From NCBI GenBank assembly GCA_910588105.1, contig CAJUQD010000021.1, forward strand, positions 1 to 43,915: DNA of 43,915 nucleotides, written 5' to 3'. Below, one piece after another: positions 17,819 to 26,447 of the stretch; positions within the stretch are counted from its first letter, which is position 1, and the number at the start of each line of letters is the position of its first letter. The notes below the pieces were generated by a model. The model worked only from the letters and a program-made list of their open reading frames with translations, was not told the origin of the DNA and ran no database searches. This DNA comes from an uncultured Oscillospiraceae bacterium. GTDB lineage: Bacteria > Bacillota > Clostridia > Oscillospirales > Oscillospiraceae. The position numbers were made by a program, and so were the translations under genes.

Positions 17819-18904
17819 ATGAAACGGATCGGAATGCTCACCAGCGGCGGCGACTGCCAGGCCCTCAACGCCACCATGCGCGGCGTGGCCAAGGGCCTCT
17901 ACAACATCTACGGCAACGGCGTGGAGATCATCGGCTTCATCGACGGCTACAAGGGCCTGATGTACGAGGACTACAAAAAGCTCACCCCCATCGACTTCAC
18001 CGGCCTGCTCACCCGGGGCGGCACCTTCCTGGGCTCCAGCCGCCAGCCCTTCAAGCTGATGCGCACCCCCGACGAAAACGGCCTGGACAAGGTGGAGGCC
18101 ATGAAATACACCTACCGCCGCCTGCGGCTGGACTGCCTGGTGGTGCTGGGGGGCAACGGCAGCCAAAAGACCGCCAACCTGCTCAGCGAGGAGGGGCTGA
18201 ACGTCATCGGCCTGCCCAAGACCATCGACAACGACCTTTGGGGCACCGACACTACCTTCGGCTTCCAGTCCGCCATCGGCATCGCCACCGACGTGATCGA
18301 CTGCATCCACACCACCGCCGCCTCCCACAACCGGGTCTTTATGGTGGAAGTCATGGGCCATAAGGCGGGCTGGCTGACGCTGAACGCGGGCATGGCCGGC
18401 GGCGCGGATATCATCCTCATCCCCGAGATACCCTACAGCATCGACTCGGTGGTGGCCAAGATCGACCACCGGGCCAACGCGGGCCACGGCTTCACCATCC
18501 TGGCGGTGGCTGAGGGCGCCATGTCCAAAAAAGAGGCTGCCATGTCCAAAAAGGAATACAAGCAGCATATGGCCGAACTCCTGGAGCAGTATCCCTCCGT
18601 GTCCTACGCCATCGCGGACAAGATCCTGAAAAAGACCGGCCGCGAGGTGCGGGTCACCGTCCCCGGCCACATGCAGCGCGGCGGCACACCATGTGCCTAT
18701 GACCGGGTGCTGTCCTCCCGGCTGGGGGCCACGGCGGCGCTGATGATTTCCAAGGGCGAGTTCGGCAGCATGGTGGCCATCCATGACCATGTGATCACCT
18801 CCGTCCCCCTGAATGAGGTGGCGGGCAAGCTCAAGACCATCGACCCCAGTTCCGACATCATCACCGAGGCCCGCCTGCTGGGCATCAGCTTCGGCGACGA
18901 CTGA
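17819..18904 (+). CDS. 6-phosphofructokinase, G/K-type nucleotide site
   Basis: This 361-residue cytoplasmic enzyme phosphorylates fructose 6-phosphate in glycolysis. The PFK fold is clear: MLTSGGDCQALNA at the N-terminus, GGNGS at residues 111-115, PKTIDND at 133-139, and MGHKAGW and PGHMQRGG later on. In E. coli PfkA numbering, position 104 is G (as in ATP enzymes) but position 124 is K (as in PPi enzymes), and D103 is replaced by N. The G104/K124 combination is usually read as ATP-using, but the phosphoryl donor should be tested. AAGGGAG precedes the ATG at a good distance. It lies directly behind polyphosphate kinase and ahead of superoxide reductase. Confidence 0.92.
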   Translation: MKRIGMLTSGGDCQALNATMRGVAKGLYNIYGNGVEIIGFIDGYKGLMYEDYKKLTPIDFTGLLTRGGTFLGSSRQPFKLMRTPDENGLDKVEAMKYTYRRLRLDCLVVLGGNGSQKTANLLSEEGLNVIGLPKTIDNDLWGTDTTFGFQSAIGIATDVIDCIHTTAASHNRVFMVEVMGHKAGWLTLNAGMAGGADIILIPEIPYSIDSVVAKIDHRANAGHGFTILAVAEGAMSKKEAAMSKKEYKQHMAELLEQYPSVSYAIADKILKKTGREVRVTVPGHMQRGGTPCAYDRVLSSRLGATAALMISKGEFGSMVAIHDHVITSVPLNEVAGKLKTIDPSSDIITEARLLGISFGDD

Positions 18905-18983
18905 GGGGGGCGGTATATTCCCCCCGCCATCCGGGCACCCTATTCCTGACAACCGTGCGACGCACAAGTTAGGAGGAACCTCT

Positions 18984-19358
18984 ATGGCAAATTTCCGTAT
19001 CTGCCGCCGCTGCGGCAACCTGGCCGAGCTCATCTGCGATGGCGGCGTCCCCATGTCCTGCTGCGGGCAGGAGATGGAAGCCCTGCGCCCCAACACCACC
19101 GAGGCCAGCGGAGAAAAGCACCTCCCCGTGGTGTCCGCCCAGGACAGCCAAGTGCGGGTGAACGTGGGCAGCGCCAGCCATCCCATGACCCCCGAGCACC
19201 TGATTGAGTGGGTCTATCTCCAGACCCGCCGGGGCGCCCAGCGCAAGCGGCTTACCCCCACCGACCCGCCGGAGGTGTCCTTCCGCCTGGAGGATGACCA
19301 GGCGGAGGCGGTATACGCGTACTGCAACCTCCACGGGCTTTGGAAGACGGAGCTGTGA
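18984..19358 (+). CDS. dfx: Desulfoferrodoxin (two-iron superoxide reductase)
   Basis: This 124-residue protein reduces superoxide to peroxide without releasing oxygen, a typical anaerobe defence. The N-terminal desulforedoxin domain has the Fe(Cys)4 ligands C7, C10, C26 and C27. The C-terminal neelaredoxin domain has the catalytic iron ligands H46, H66, H72, C114 and H117 (EKHLP, SHPMTPEH and CNLHGLW), with E44-K45 near the active site. All ligands are present, so it should be functional. TTAGGAGGAACC before ATG 18984 fixes the start. The gap after the phosphofructokinase gene is 79 bases and contains a G6/C6 hairpin (18905-18925) that looks too weak to terminate fully. Confidence 0.93.
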   Translation: MANFRICRRCGNLAELICDGGVPMSCCGQEMEALRPNTTEASGEKHLPVVSAQDSQVRVNVGSASHPMTPEHLIEWVYLQTRRGAQRKRLTPTDPPEVSFRLEDDQAEAVYAYCNLHGLWKTEL

Positions 19359-19415
19359 CCGACCGTTCCATATCTTCACAGTCGCCGGACATGGGCACAG
19401 CCCTTGAAATCAGAA

Positions 19416-19458
19416 CCCCCCAGGCAGCCGCTGTAAGCGTGGCTGCCTGGGGGCTTTT
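19416..19458. terminator. Bidirectional terminator after the superoxide reductase gene
   Basis: CCCCCCAGGCAGCC (19416-19429) pairs with GGCTGCCTGGGGG (19441-19453). T's follow on the + strand, and the minus strand reads into TTCTGATTT. It closes the + strand genes and the convergent glycoside operon. Confidence 0.85.
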
Positions 19459-19498
19459 CCATGCTCCGGCTTTGTCCCGCCGCGCGCGGCAGGGGCGG

Positions 19499-21295
19499 TC
19501 ACGGAGGCGCCCCCTCTTCCAGCCGGGCGGCCAGCGCCGTGATGATCTCCGCCGTACGCAGCTCCACCCCCTGGGTGGACAGGTGGTTGTCGGTGCCGTA
19601 GAGGTACGTGCCGCTCACCAGGGAGGCTTCCATGTCCCCCAGTACGGGCACGCACAGGTTTTCCCGGAGCCAGGCGTCCAGCTCCCTCCGGGCCTGGTGG
19701 GTGCTGTCCTCCGACACCGCCAGCCGGTTCCGGGGGGCATAGGTGAAATACACCTGTACCCCCTTGTCCAAAAACCGCCGGTATTCCCCGTTCAGCGGGT
19801 CGAGGAAGGCGCTTTTGGGAAAAGCGCGTACCGTGTAATCCACCGGCAGGCCGTACACGGGGGCCTCGTCCGGGGCGTTGGGGCGGTAGCGGATATAGTC
19901 GCCGTACCTGTTGTAGCTGGGCGTGTCCGCCGGGTTCCCCTCCTCGTCGAAGTCCGCCGGGGACAGGGCATAGCTCCGGGGCTCCATCCCCTCCCGGCTG
20001 TCCAGGTAGGCGGCAAAGGCGGTGAACACCTGGCCGTATTCCCGCAGGTCCAGCAGGGAAACCATGTCGTAGTTGGCCTCCATCAGGTTGAAGAAGGGGG
20101 CGTCCAGGCTGGCGCTGGTGCAGAACTGGCGCTGGGCGGCGTCAAACTCCGGGGAGTGGACCAGCACGTCCCCCTCCCCCATGCAGGTCAAAATCAGCTC
20201 CAGCTGGGGCAGGGCGTTGGTGTAGGCGAACACCCCCATATTCACCACGTCATAGCCTGGGAACGCGGCGTCAATTTGTTTGCTGTCGTAGCCGAACCGG
20301 GCGGAGGAGCCGGAAAAGAGCACGATCTTCCTCCTGTTCTCCAGCGAGAGAAGCCGGTCAAATTTATCGGCGAACGAGGCATAGTAGCTGCCGCTGTACA
20401 CCGGGGGCAGGGCGGCGTTGACGCGGAGGGTGCGCAGGTTTTCACAGTTGGAAAAGGAGTAGTCGCTGACGGTGCGCAGGCTGTCGAACAGGGTCAGCTC
20501 CCGCAGGGCGCAGCGGTCAAAGGCGCCGTTTTCCAGCGTCCGCAGGGTGTCCGGGAGGATGACCGCCTCACAGTTCGCCCCGGCGAACGCCCCCGCCCGG
20601 ACGCACCGCACCGGCAGTCCCCCCAGCTCCCCGGGAACCACCAGGGTCACCTCCGCCCCGGTATAACCGGTGACCGCCGCTCCGTCCCCAAAGGGCTCCC
20701 AGCGAAACAGCGCGGGGGCTGTCCAGCGAACCCACTGGGCGTACAGCACCAGCCCCTGCGCCGGTTCCGCCCGGCTGCCCAGCCCCACCGCCGTGCCCGA
20801 GCCGTCCGGCGCGGTGTTCCAGCCGGTAAGCGTATATCCGGGGCGCTGGAACAGATCCGTCCCAACGCAGGTATTGAGCCGCAGGTGGGAGGGGGTGACG
20901 GGCACATCCACCGGCCGGGCCGGATCGCCCCCATCCAGCCGCGTACCGCCGTTGGCGTGGCAGGAAAGGGCCGTGCCGCTGCGCTCCACCTCCAGCCGCA
21001 CCGCCGTGGAGTAGCGCACCTCCGGCAGCACCAGGGTCATGCCGCCCCCCGGCTCCCGCACAATGGCGCAGCCCTGGTAGTCCGCCCCGGAAACGGTGTA
21101 GCCGTCCTCCGGCCGGATGGAAAAGCGCAGCTCCCCGCCGGGAGCGGTCTGCGCGGTGTAACTCCGGGCGGTGAAGCCCTCCCCCTCCTCCAGCACCACC
21201 CGGCAGGGGATGGGTTCCCCGGGTCCCTGCCCGGCTTCACACCCGGCCAGGCAGAAAAGGAGGGCCACCAGAACAAAAAGCGCCGCTTTTTTCAC
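19499..21295 (-). CDS. Lipoprotein with InlB-like repeat, leucine-rich repeat and SGNH-like domain
   Basis: This 598-residue lipoprotein has a signal peptide and lipobox LAGC (C19). Residues about 150-190 form a Listeria-Bacteroides (InlB B-type) repeat ending in LVLYAQW. Residues about 210-300 look like BspA-type leucine-rich repeats (LPDTLRTLENGAFDRCALRELTLF). Residues about 323-595 have SGNH-hydrolase features: FSGSSARFG (S330/S331) at the end of the first strand and TDNHLSTQG (D569, H571) near the C-terminus. It could be an esterase or deacetylase acting on glycans at the surface, but the fold assignment is by motif only. GTG 21295 is preferred over TTG 21316 because AAGGAGGGG sits right before it. 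It is the last gene of the rhamnosidase operon. Confidence 0.7.
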   Translation of the reverse strand: MKKAALFVLVALLFCLAGCEAGQGPGEPIPCRVVLEEGEGFTARSYTAQTAPGGELRFSIRPEDGYTVSGADYQGCAIVREPGGGMTLVLPEVRYSTAVRLEVERSGTALSCHANGGTRLDGGDPARPVDVPVTPSHLRLNTCVGTDLFQRPGYTLTGWNTAPDGSGTAVGLGSRAEPAQGLVLYAQWVRWTAPALFRWEPFGDGAAVTGYTGAEVTLVVPGELGGLPVRCVRAGAFAGANCEAVILPDTLRTLENGAFDRCALRELTLFDSLRTVSDYSFSNCENLRTLRVNAALPPVYSGSYYASFADKFDRLLSLENRRKIVLFSGSSARFGYDSKQIDAAFPGYDVVNMGVFAYTNALPQLELILTCMGEGDVLVHSPEFDAAQRQFCTSASLDAPFFNLMEANYDMVSLLDLREYGQVFTAFAAYLDSREGMEPRSYALSPADFDEEGNPADTPSYNRYGDYIRYRPNAPDEAPVYGLPVDYTVRAFPKSAFLDPLNGEYRRFLDKGVQVYFTYAPRNRLAVSEDSTHQARRELDAWLRENLCVPVLGDMEASLVSGTYLYGTDNHLSTQGVELRTAEIITALAARLEEGAPP

Positions 21296-21329
21296 GCCTT
21301 TCCCCTCCTTTTCCAAGTATACGCCGGAA

Positions 21330-21352
21330 GCCCGCCCCCTTTGGGGGCGGGC
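21330..21352 (-). terminator. GC-rich hairpin between operon genes, weak terminator
   Basis: GCCCGCCCCC (21330-21339) pairs with GGGGGCGGGC (21343-21352) around TTT. No T-run follows on the minus strand, so it more likely protects or attenuates the message than ends it. Confidence 0.4.
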
Positions 21353-21371
21353 GTTCCCGCGCCGGTTCCAA

Positions 21372-21788
21372 TTACTCCTTCACCGTGTCGAAGAAAGCGG
21401 CGATTATGCCGGCGACGGCGGCGGCGAGGCAGGCGGCAATGCCCACGATGGCGCTGGTCAGGTCGGCCATGTTCTGGGCGTTGTTCTCAAAGGTCATGAT
21501 GGCGGCTATGCCGTTGACCCGGGCGCCCGCCAGGGTGATGGCAGCGGCCATCAGCAGCACCGGGGGCAGCACGGCCAGCACGTCGCTCCACAGCGCATGG
21601 CCCTTCCGGGTCGCCACAAGGTAGACCACCTGGCACAGGATGGCCGCGATGGCGCAGCCCATCACCACGGGGTTAACCCCCAGGTTGACGAAGTAGTTGG
21701 TGCGGCAGTTCAGGAAGTAGGCCGCGGCCCCTACCGCCGCCGCGGCGGCGGACAGGACGGTCATAAAGAATCCGGCGGATTTTTTCAT
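21372..21788 (-). CDS. Small integral membrane protein, function unknown
   Basis: I do not recognise a named family for this 138-residue protein. It has four hydrophobic segments: about residues 5-25, 38-60, 68-88 and 108-132. The loop after helix 1 is FLNCRTNYFVNLGVNP and the one after helix 2 is TRKGHALW. Similar small four-helix proteins occur next to GH3 beta-glucosidases in gut Clostridia, from memory. ATG 21788 has AGGAGGGA upstream, and its start lies 18 bases after the GH3 stop. The tight spacing and the C-terminal anchor of the GH3 enzyme suggest a membrane partner or scaffold for it. That is inference. Confidence 0.65.
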   Translation of the reverse strand: MKKSAGFFMTVLSAAAAAVGAAAYFLNCRTNYFVNLGVNPVVMGCAIAAILCQVVYLVATRKGHALWSDVLAVLPPVLLMAAAITLAGARVNGIAAIMTFENNAQNMADLTSAIVGIAACLAAAVAGIIAAFFDTVKE

Positions 21789-21805
21789 TGTCGTTCCCTC
21801 CTATC

Positions 21806-24800
21806 TCAGTGCTTTTTCTTGGCGGACAGCACGTACATGGCGGCGCAGCCCACGGTGAGCACGCCGAAGCCGACCTGCAACCCGGTGAGCAGGTTGTCGT
21901 ACCAGGTGCGCACAGACACCAGCCGGGAGTTGGAGGACAGGCCGTCCAGAGCGTTGGAGTTGGCCAGGGCGTAGTTCTGCCAGGTCATGGCCTGCTTCAG
22001 CGCGGCCATCAGCTTGGCGTCCTTGCCCACGGCGTCCAGCGTCCAGTAGCTGTACTTCTCGCTGACGGCGGCCATGGTGTTCTCGCCGGTGTTGCAGCTC
22101 ATGGTGACGCCGTTGAGCACGGCCTCCTTCAGGGTAACGTAGTTGGCGTCCATGATGAAGTCCTCGGAGATCAGGCCCTTGAAGCCCCACTCGCCCCGTA
22201 GGATGTCCATCATCAGCCCCTCGTGGGCGTTGGAGGCGGTGATGCCCACCCTGTTAAAGGCGGTCATCACGGCCAGGGCCCCGTTTTCCACGATGGCCTG
22301 GGTGCCCCGCAGCTCGTTCTCCCGGGCCTGCTGCTCGGTCATGAAGGTGGCCACGCCGGTGCGGTTGATCTCACTGTCGTTGAAGGCCAGATGCTTGGGG
22401 GCGATGAGGCAGCCGTACTTCAGGCCGCCCTGCACGAAGTCATTGCCCTGTCCGGCGGTGAGCACCGCGTCCTCGGAGTAGTACTCGTGGTTGCGGGCGT
22501 TGTAGGGCACCCGGTGCAGGTTGGTGCCGCAGCCCCAATAGATGGTCAGGTTGGCCCACAGCGAGTAGTTGCCGCACAGCTCGCCGTACTCCCGGGCCAA
22601 CTCCTTGCTGAAGGTCTGGCCGATGACGGTCTCGTTGACCATGGTGCCGAAGCGGTACTCCCGGTTGGGGTCGTCCTCCGCCACGGCGCAGGGGTCGCCG
22701 TTGGAGGCGTCGGAGCTGGCGTACTGGCCCAGGGGGTAGGAGTAGATGCCGTTGGGCCCATCGTTCTGGATGGCCTCGGGGGACATGATGGAGGGGATTG
22801 CCTTTGTGGAGGTGCCGCCAAAGCCTGTGCGGATCATGCACTCCTCCAGGGTGATCTGATCCATCAGCTGCTCCCAGCGGGGGTCGTCCAGGTCGGCGAC
22901 GCCCTTGAGGTCGGCCAGGGTCAGGCCGTTTTTCGCGCCGAAGGTGACAGAGGACGGGTCGCCGTTATTGGCGCTGATCTCGTAGATATCGTTGTCCAGG
23001 ATATCCAGCATCTCGGCATTGGCGGTGAGCCCCGTGTAAGTCTTGGGCCAGGTGCCCTGCCAGTCGGCGCGGGACAGGTAGGCGGCGGCGCCGGGCAGCC
23101 AGTAGTTCACGTCCATATCGGCCAGGTGGTTTTCCACCGCCGTGCCGTTCTTGGTGCGGGCGAAGGTGGTCTCATCCCGGCTTCCCAGGCTCCAGGTCTT
23201 GACGTTGGCACTGTCCCCGTCCACGGAAACGCCCTGGGCGGAGAGCACGTTGTTCACTGCGTCGTGGGCGTCATTGCCCACGGTGAAGCGGTAGTCGCCC
23301 GCGTCCAGCACGAAGCAGCCCTGGGTGCCGATGGCGTTGCCGGAAGCGCTGTCCCAGCTGGTCATGTTCTGGGCGTCCGCCACCAGGGTGTAGGTCTTGG
23401 ACTCACCGGGGGCCAGCTCATCGGTCTTGGCGTAGTCCAGCAGCTGGATGGCGGACTTCTCCAGCCCGCCGGTGACGTAGGGCAGAGAGACGTAGAGCTG
23501 GATAGCGTCCTTACCGGCCACGGAGCCGGTGTTCTTCACGGTGATGGAGGCGGTGACCGTCCTGGCCCCCAGGTCCACATCCACGCTGTCCAGAGTCTGC
23601 TCAAAGGTGGTGTAGCTCAGGCCGAATCCGAAGGGGTAGGTAACCTCGTCGTCATAGCTCCAGCCCGAGCCGGTGGAGCTGCCCACGCTGGCGCCCGCGT
23701 TGCCCTGGCCCAGCATTGCATCGGCATACCGGGTCTCGTAGTACTTGTAGCCCATGTAGATGCCCTCGGCCTGGACAATGGCGGAGTTCAGGCTGATAGA
23801 GGGATCGGGATTGGTCCACTCCAGGTTGCCGAAGTTCTGGGCGGCGGGGGAGCTGGCAATGTCCGCCGCGTAGGTGTCGGCCAGGTGGCCGGAGGGGTTG
23901 GCGTCGCCAGAGAGCACGTCCGCCACGCCGTAGAATCCGTAACCGCCGGGCAGGCCGATCTGGAGGATGGCGTCCACCCCCGCGTTGTCCTCCAGCTCCT
24001 GCACCTCCATGGCGCTGGAGCTGTTGAGCAGGACGATGACCTTTCCATCGGCGCCCTTGGCATCGATGGCGGCCTGGATCAAGTCCCGCTCGTCATCGGA
24101 CAGGCCCAGGGGGTCGGTCTGGTTCAGGTTCTGGGACGGATCCACCCCCGCCTCGCCGGGCAGATAGGTGCCGTTCTCGCTGCCCGCCCGGGCAATGGTG
24201 ACGATCATCACGTTATAATTGGACAGCCCATCCTTCCAGCTGGCGTTTGCCCCGTTCAGCGCGGCCTGGGAGGGCTCCTTGCTGGAGAACACCCCACCGA
24301 TGCTGGGGGCGGTGATGGTGGTGTAGGTGATGGTGCCGCCCCAGCTCTGCACCTCGGTGGTGAAGACGGACTCCAGGCCCTGGTACAGGGGCTGGAGGTC
24401 GGGATTCAGGGTGAATCCCTTGGCGGTGAGGGCCTGAACCAGATCCACGGTGTCCGCGTCGGTGCCCTGGTTGGCAATAAAGCTGGAGCCCATGATACCG
24501 CCCCGGACAGGGTAGTAGCTGGAGAAGCCCAGCAGGGATACCTTACCCTTCTCCCCCGCAGACAGAGGCAGCGCGCCGTTGTTCTTGAGCAGGACGGTGC
24601 CCTCTTCGCTCATCCGCTCGCCCAGATCCTCGATGGCGTTCAGCAGCTCGCCGGTGCCAGCGTAGTCAGACTTGTAGGTGAACAGGTCCTGCTTTTCGCC
24701 GGTGTCGTCGGTGACAGTTTTGCTGCTCTGGGTGCCCAAAAACTTGTCGATGTCCGTGCGGGAGGCGTTGACCAGGGGCTGGGCGCTCAGCGCCAGGGCC

Positions 24801-24874
24801 AGCACGGAGGCGGTGACGGCGGTCAGGCCGCGCCACAGGCGCTGGGCGCCCCGGCCGTTTTGACTGTTTTTCAT
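21806..24874 (-). CDS. GH3 beta-glucosidase, permuted domain order, secreted and membrane-anchored
   Basis: This 1022-residue enzyme has the GH3 parts in reversed order. A GH3_C-type alpha/beta domain comes first (EGTVLLKNNGALPLS near residue 73), then a fibronectin-III-like domain (TFEQTLDSVDVDLGARTVTA, then VKNTGSVAGKDAIQLYV), and last the catalytic barrel (about 640-960). The barrel has KHLAFNDSE and the likely nucleophile D905 in GLISEDFIMD. A signal-anchor-like hydrophobic segment lies at residues 16-32 and a C-terminal helix with KKKH at the very end, so the enzyme probably faces outward and is held at the membrane. Reversed GH3 order is known from Ruminococcus and Butyrivibrio beta-glucosidases. 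AAGGAGGG before ATG 24874 sets the start. Confidence 0.9.
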   Translation of the reverse strand: MKNSQNGRGAQRLWRGLTAVTASVLALALSAQPLVNASRTDIDKFLGTQSSKTVTDDTGEKQDLFTYKSDYAGTGELLNAIEDLGERMSEEGTVLLKNNGALPLSAGEKGKVSLLGFSSYYPVRGGIMGSSFIANQGTDADTVDLVQALTAKGFTLNPDLQPLYQGLESVFTTEVQSWGGTITYTTITAPSIGGVFSSKEPSQAALNGANASWKDGLSNYNVMIVTIARAGSENGTYLPGEAGVDPSQNLNQTDPLGLSDDERDLIQAAIDAKGADGKVIVLLNSSSAMEVQELEDNAGVDAILQIGLPGGYGFYGVADVLSGDANPSGHLADTYAADIASSPAAQNFGNLEWTNPDPSISLNSAIVQAEGIYMGYKYYETRYADAMLGQGNAGASVGSSTGSGWSYDDEVTYPFGFGLSYTTFEQTLDSVDVDLGARTVTASITVKNTGSVAGKDAIQLYVSLPYVTGGLEKSAIQLLDYAKTDELAPGESKTYTLVADAQNMTSWDSASGNAIGTQGCFVLDAGDYRFTVGNDAHDAVNNVLSAQGVSVDGDSANVKTWSLGSRDETTFARTKNGTAVENHLADMDVNYWLPGAAAYLSRADWQGTWPKTYTGLTANAEMLDILDNDIYEISANNGDPSSVTFGAKNGLTLADLKGVADLDDPRWEQLMDQITLEECMIRTGFGGTSTKAIPSIMSPEAIQNDGPNGIYSYPLGQYASSDASNGDPCAVAEDDPNREYRFGTMVNETVIGQTFSKELAREYGELCGNYSLWANLTIYWGCGTNLHRVPYNARNHEYYSEDAVLTAGQGNDFVQGGLKYGCLIAPKHLAFNDSEINRTGVATFMTEQQARENELRGTQAIVENGALAVMTAFNRVGITASNAHEGLMMDILRGEWGFKGLISEDFIMDANYVTLKEAVLNGVTMSCNTGENTMAAVSEKYSYWTLDAVGKDAKLMAALKQAMTWQNYALANSNALDGLSSNSRLVSVRTWYDNLLTGLQVGFGVLTVGCAAMYVLSAKKKH

Positions 24875-24924
24875 GTTTTGCCCTCCTTGTTCCTTTTCCT
24901 CGTTCTGTTTCCATCTATCCACAA

Positions 24925-24939
24925 GGCCCCGGGGGGGCC
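24925..24939 (-). other. Short GC palindrome between the GPH and GH3 genes
   Basis: GGCCCC (24925-24930) and GGGGCC (24934-24939) form a short GC palindrome in the 91-base gap between the symporter stop and the GH3 start. No T-run follows. It may tune downstream expression; it does not look like a full terminator. Confidence 0.3.
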
Positions 24940-24965
24940 GTGCTTCACAACATTGGGACCGCTTC

Positions 24966-26423
24966 TTACTTCTTTCGCCGGGCGATGGCCTCCTGCTCGG
25001 CGGGAAGGTTCTTCTCCACAGTCCACAGCAACATCAGCGCCGCGCATACGGCGTAGGCAATGGTCTCGATCCAAATATAGCTGACGGCGATGGTGCCCTG
25101 CACGGCGGCGGTCTGGGTCATGGCGGCGGCCGCCGCCGCGTCAGCGGGCGGGGCCACGTAGCCTGCCCCCCCCAGCATGGCCATAAAGGCAGCGTTGCAA
25201 ACTGGGGTGGCAGCCACCATGACGCAGCTGTAGATGGACATGGTTAAGCCGTCGGTGCGGATGCCGCTTTTGAACTCGATGTGGTCGATGACGTCGGCCA
25301 GCATGGCCAGGATCAGGTAGCAGGCCGGGGCGGAGCCCAGGCACTTCAGGGCCACGCCCACCGCCACGGGGATGATCTGGCCGTTGCCAAGCCCCGCGAT
25401 GACGCCGCCGGCCACCCCTAGCGCCATGCCCGCCATGGTAACCAAACGCTTGCCGAACTTGTTGGCCAGGGGAACCACCACCGCCGCCGCAGCGGCCATG
25501 GGGATGGCCCCCAGGATGGCCAGCAGGGACTGGACCGCGCCGTAGTCGCCGCCCAGCATGGAGCTGTCCGCCACCCACTGGCAGAAGTAGCTCATGGAGC
25601 CGTTCTTCATGGCCCCGCTCCATTGGAAGGCCAGGTAGAACAGGATGGCGATCCACCACCACTTCTCGCTGGTGACGGCGCGGAGCTGCTCGCCCATGGT
25701 GGCAGTTTTGGCCGGGGCGGAGCTGTGGTCCGCGCCCATGCCCTCCTCGGTAACCCGCTCCCTGGTGAACCGGAACTGGAGGTAAATGGTCAGCGCCGAA
25801 AAGACGGCCACCCCCAGCATCACCAGGAACCACATGTTCTGGTCCTCTTTCATCACGTTGGACACCAGCATGGGGAACACCATGGAGCCCACCCCCATGA
25901 CCCCCAGCCCCGCCACGTTGGTGAAGGAGGCCAGCGCCCCCCGCTGCTGGCTGTTGCGGGTGGACACGGGGATCAGGGTGGAGTTGGCGGTGTTGTAGAT
26001 GGGATAAGCCACGGCGTAATACAGGTTGTAGGCGATGGCCACCCATACCATCTTCGCCGTCCCCTCAAAGGGGACGATAAACATCAGCACGCTGGACACG
26101 CTCAGGGTGAGGGCCGACAGCAGCACCCAGGGCCGGGCCTTGCCCGCCAGGGCCTTCGTGCGCTCGATGAGCTGGCCCACGATGAGGTTGGCAGCCACGA
26201 TGAGCAGGGTGGACACCAATTGCAGCGCGGACAGGAAGGCTGTGTCCAGCCGGAGCACATCGGTGAAGTACTTGTTGAGGAAGCTGGTGAAGATGCCGGA
26301 AGACAGCAGCGCCCCGAAGGGGCCGATGAAGTAGCCAAAAACCATTTCCGGCAGCTTCACGTCCTGGGACTTCACCAGGGAGTTGGTGAGCGGGGTGCTC
26401 CAAAACCCCTCTTGTTTCGCCAT
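24966..26423 (-). CDS. GPH-family glycoside/sugar:cation symporter
   Basis: This 485-residue membrane protein has about 12 helices and the glycoside-pentoside-hexuronide look. The N-terminal part has FGYFIGPFGALLSSGIFTSFLNKYFTDVLRLD, the loop after helix 2 has GQLIERTKALAGKARPW (the GPH equivalent of the MFS motif), and a second half follows the charged loop near residues 215-240. It would import a glycoside or free sugar with Na+ or H+. Set between an intracellular rhamnosidase gene and a secreted beta-glucosidase gene, it may import a rhamnose-containing glycoside; the substrate is inferred from context. ATG 26423 is preferred over 26432 because GGAAAGG lies nine bases before it and directly abuts 26432. 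Confidence 0.88.
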   Translation of the reverse strand: MAKQEGFWSTPLTNSLVKSQDVKLPEMVFGYFIGPFGALLSSGIFTSFLNKYFTDVLRLDTAFLSALQLVSTLLIVAANLIVGQLIERTKALAGKARPWVLLSALTLSVSSVLMFIVPFEGTAKMVWVAIAYNLYYAVAYPIYNTANSTLIPVSTRNSQQRGALASFTNVAGLGVMGVGSMVFPMLVSNVMKEDQNMWFLVMLGVAVFSALTIYLQFRFTRERVTEEGMGADHSSAPAKTATMGEQLRAVTSEKWWWIAILFYLAFQWSGAMKNGSMSYFCQWVADSSMLGGDYGAVQSLLAILGAIPMAAAAAVVVPLANKFGKRLVTMAGMALGVAGGVIAGLGNGQIIPVAVGVALKCLGSAPACYLILAMLADVIDHIEFKSGIRTDGLTMSIYSCVMVAATPVCNAAFMAMLGGAGYVAPPADAAAAAAMTQTAAVQGTIAVSYIWIETIAYAVCAALMLLWTVEKNLPAEQEAIARRKK

Positions 26424-26447
26424 AGGGATCATCCTTTCCTGTTTGAG

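Noticed and set aside
18905..18925. G6/C6 hairpin after the phosphofructokinase gene as a terminator
   Set aside because: The stem is only six pairs with a nine-base loop and no T-run follows, so read-through into the superoxide reductase gene is expected.
22223..25084. A 953-residue + strand open frame opposite the GH3 gene
   Set aside because: Composition is Gly/Val/His-biased, it overlaps a clear GH3 enzyme, and no known fold is visible.
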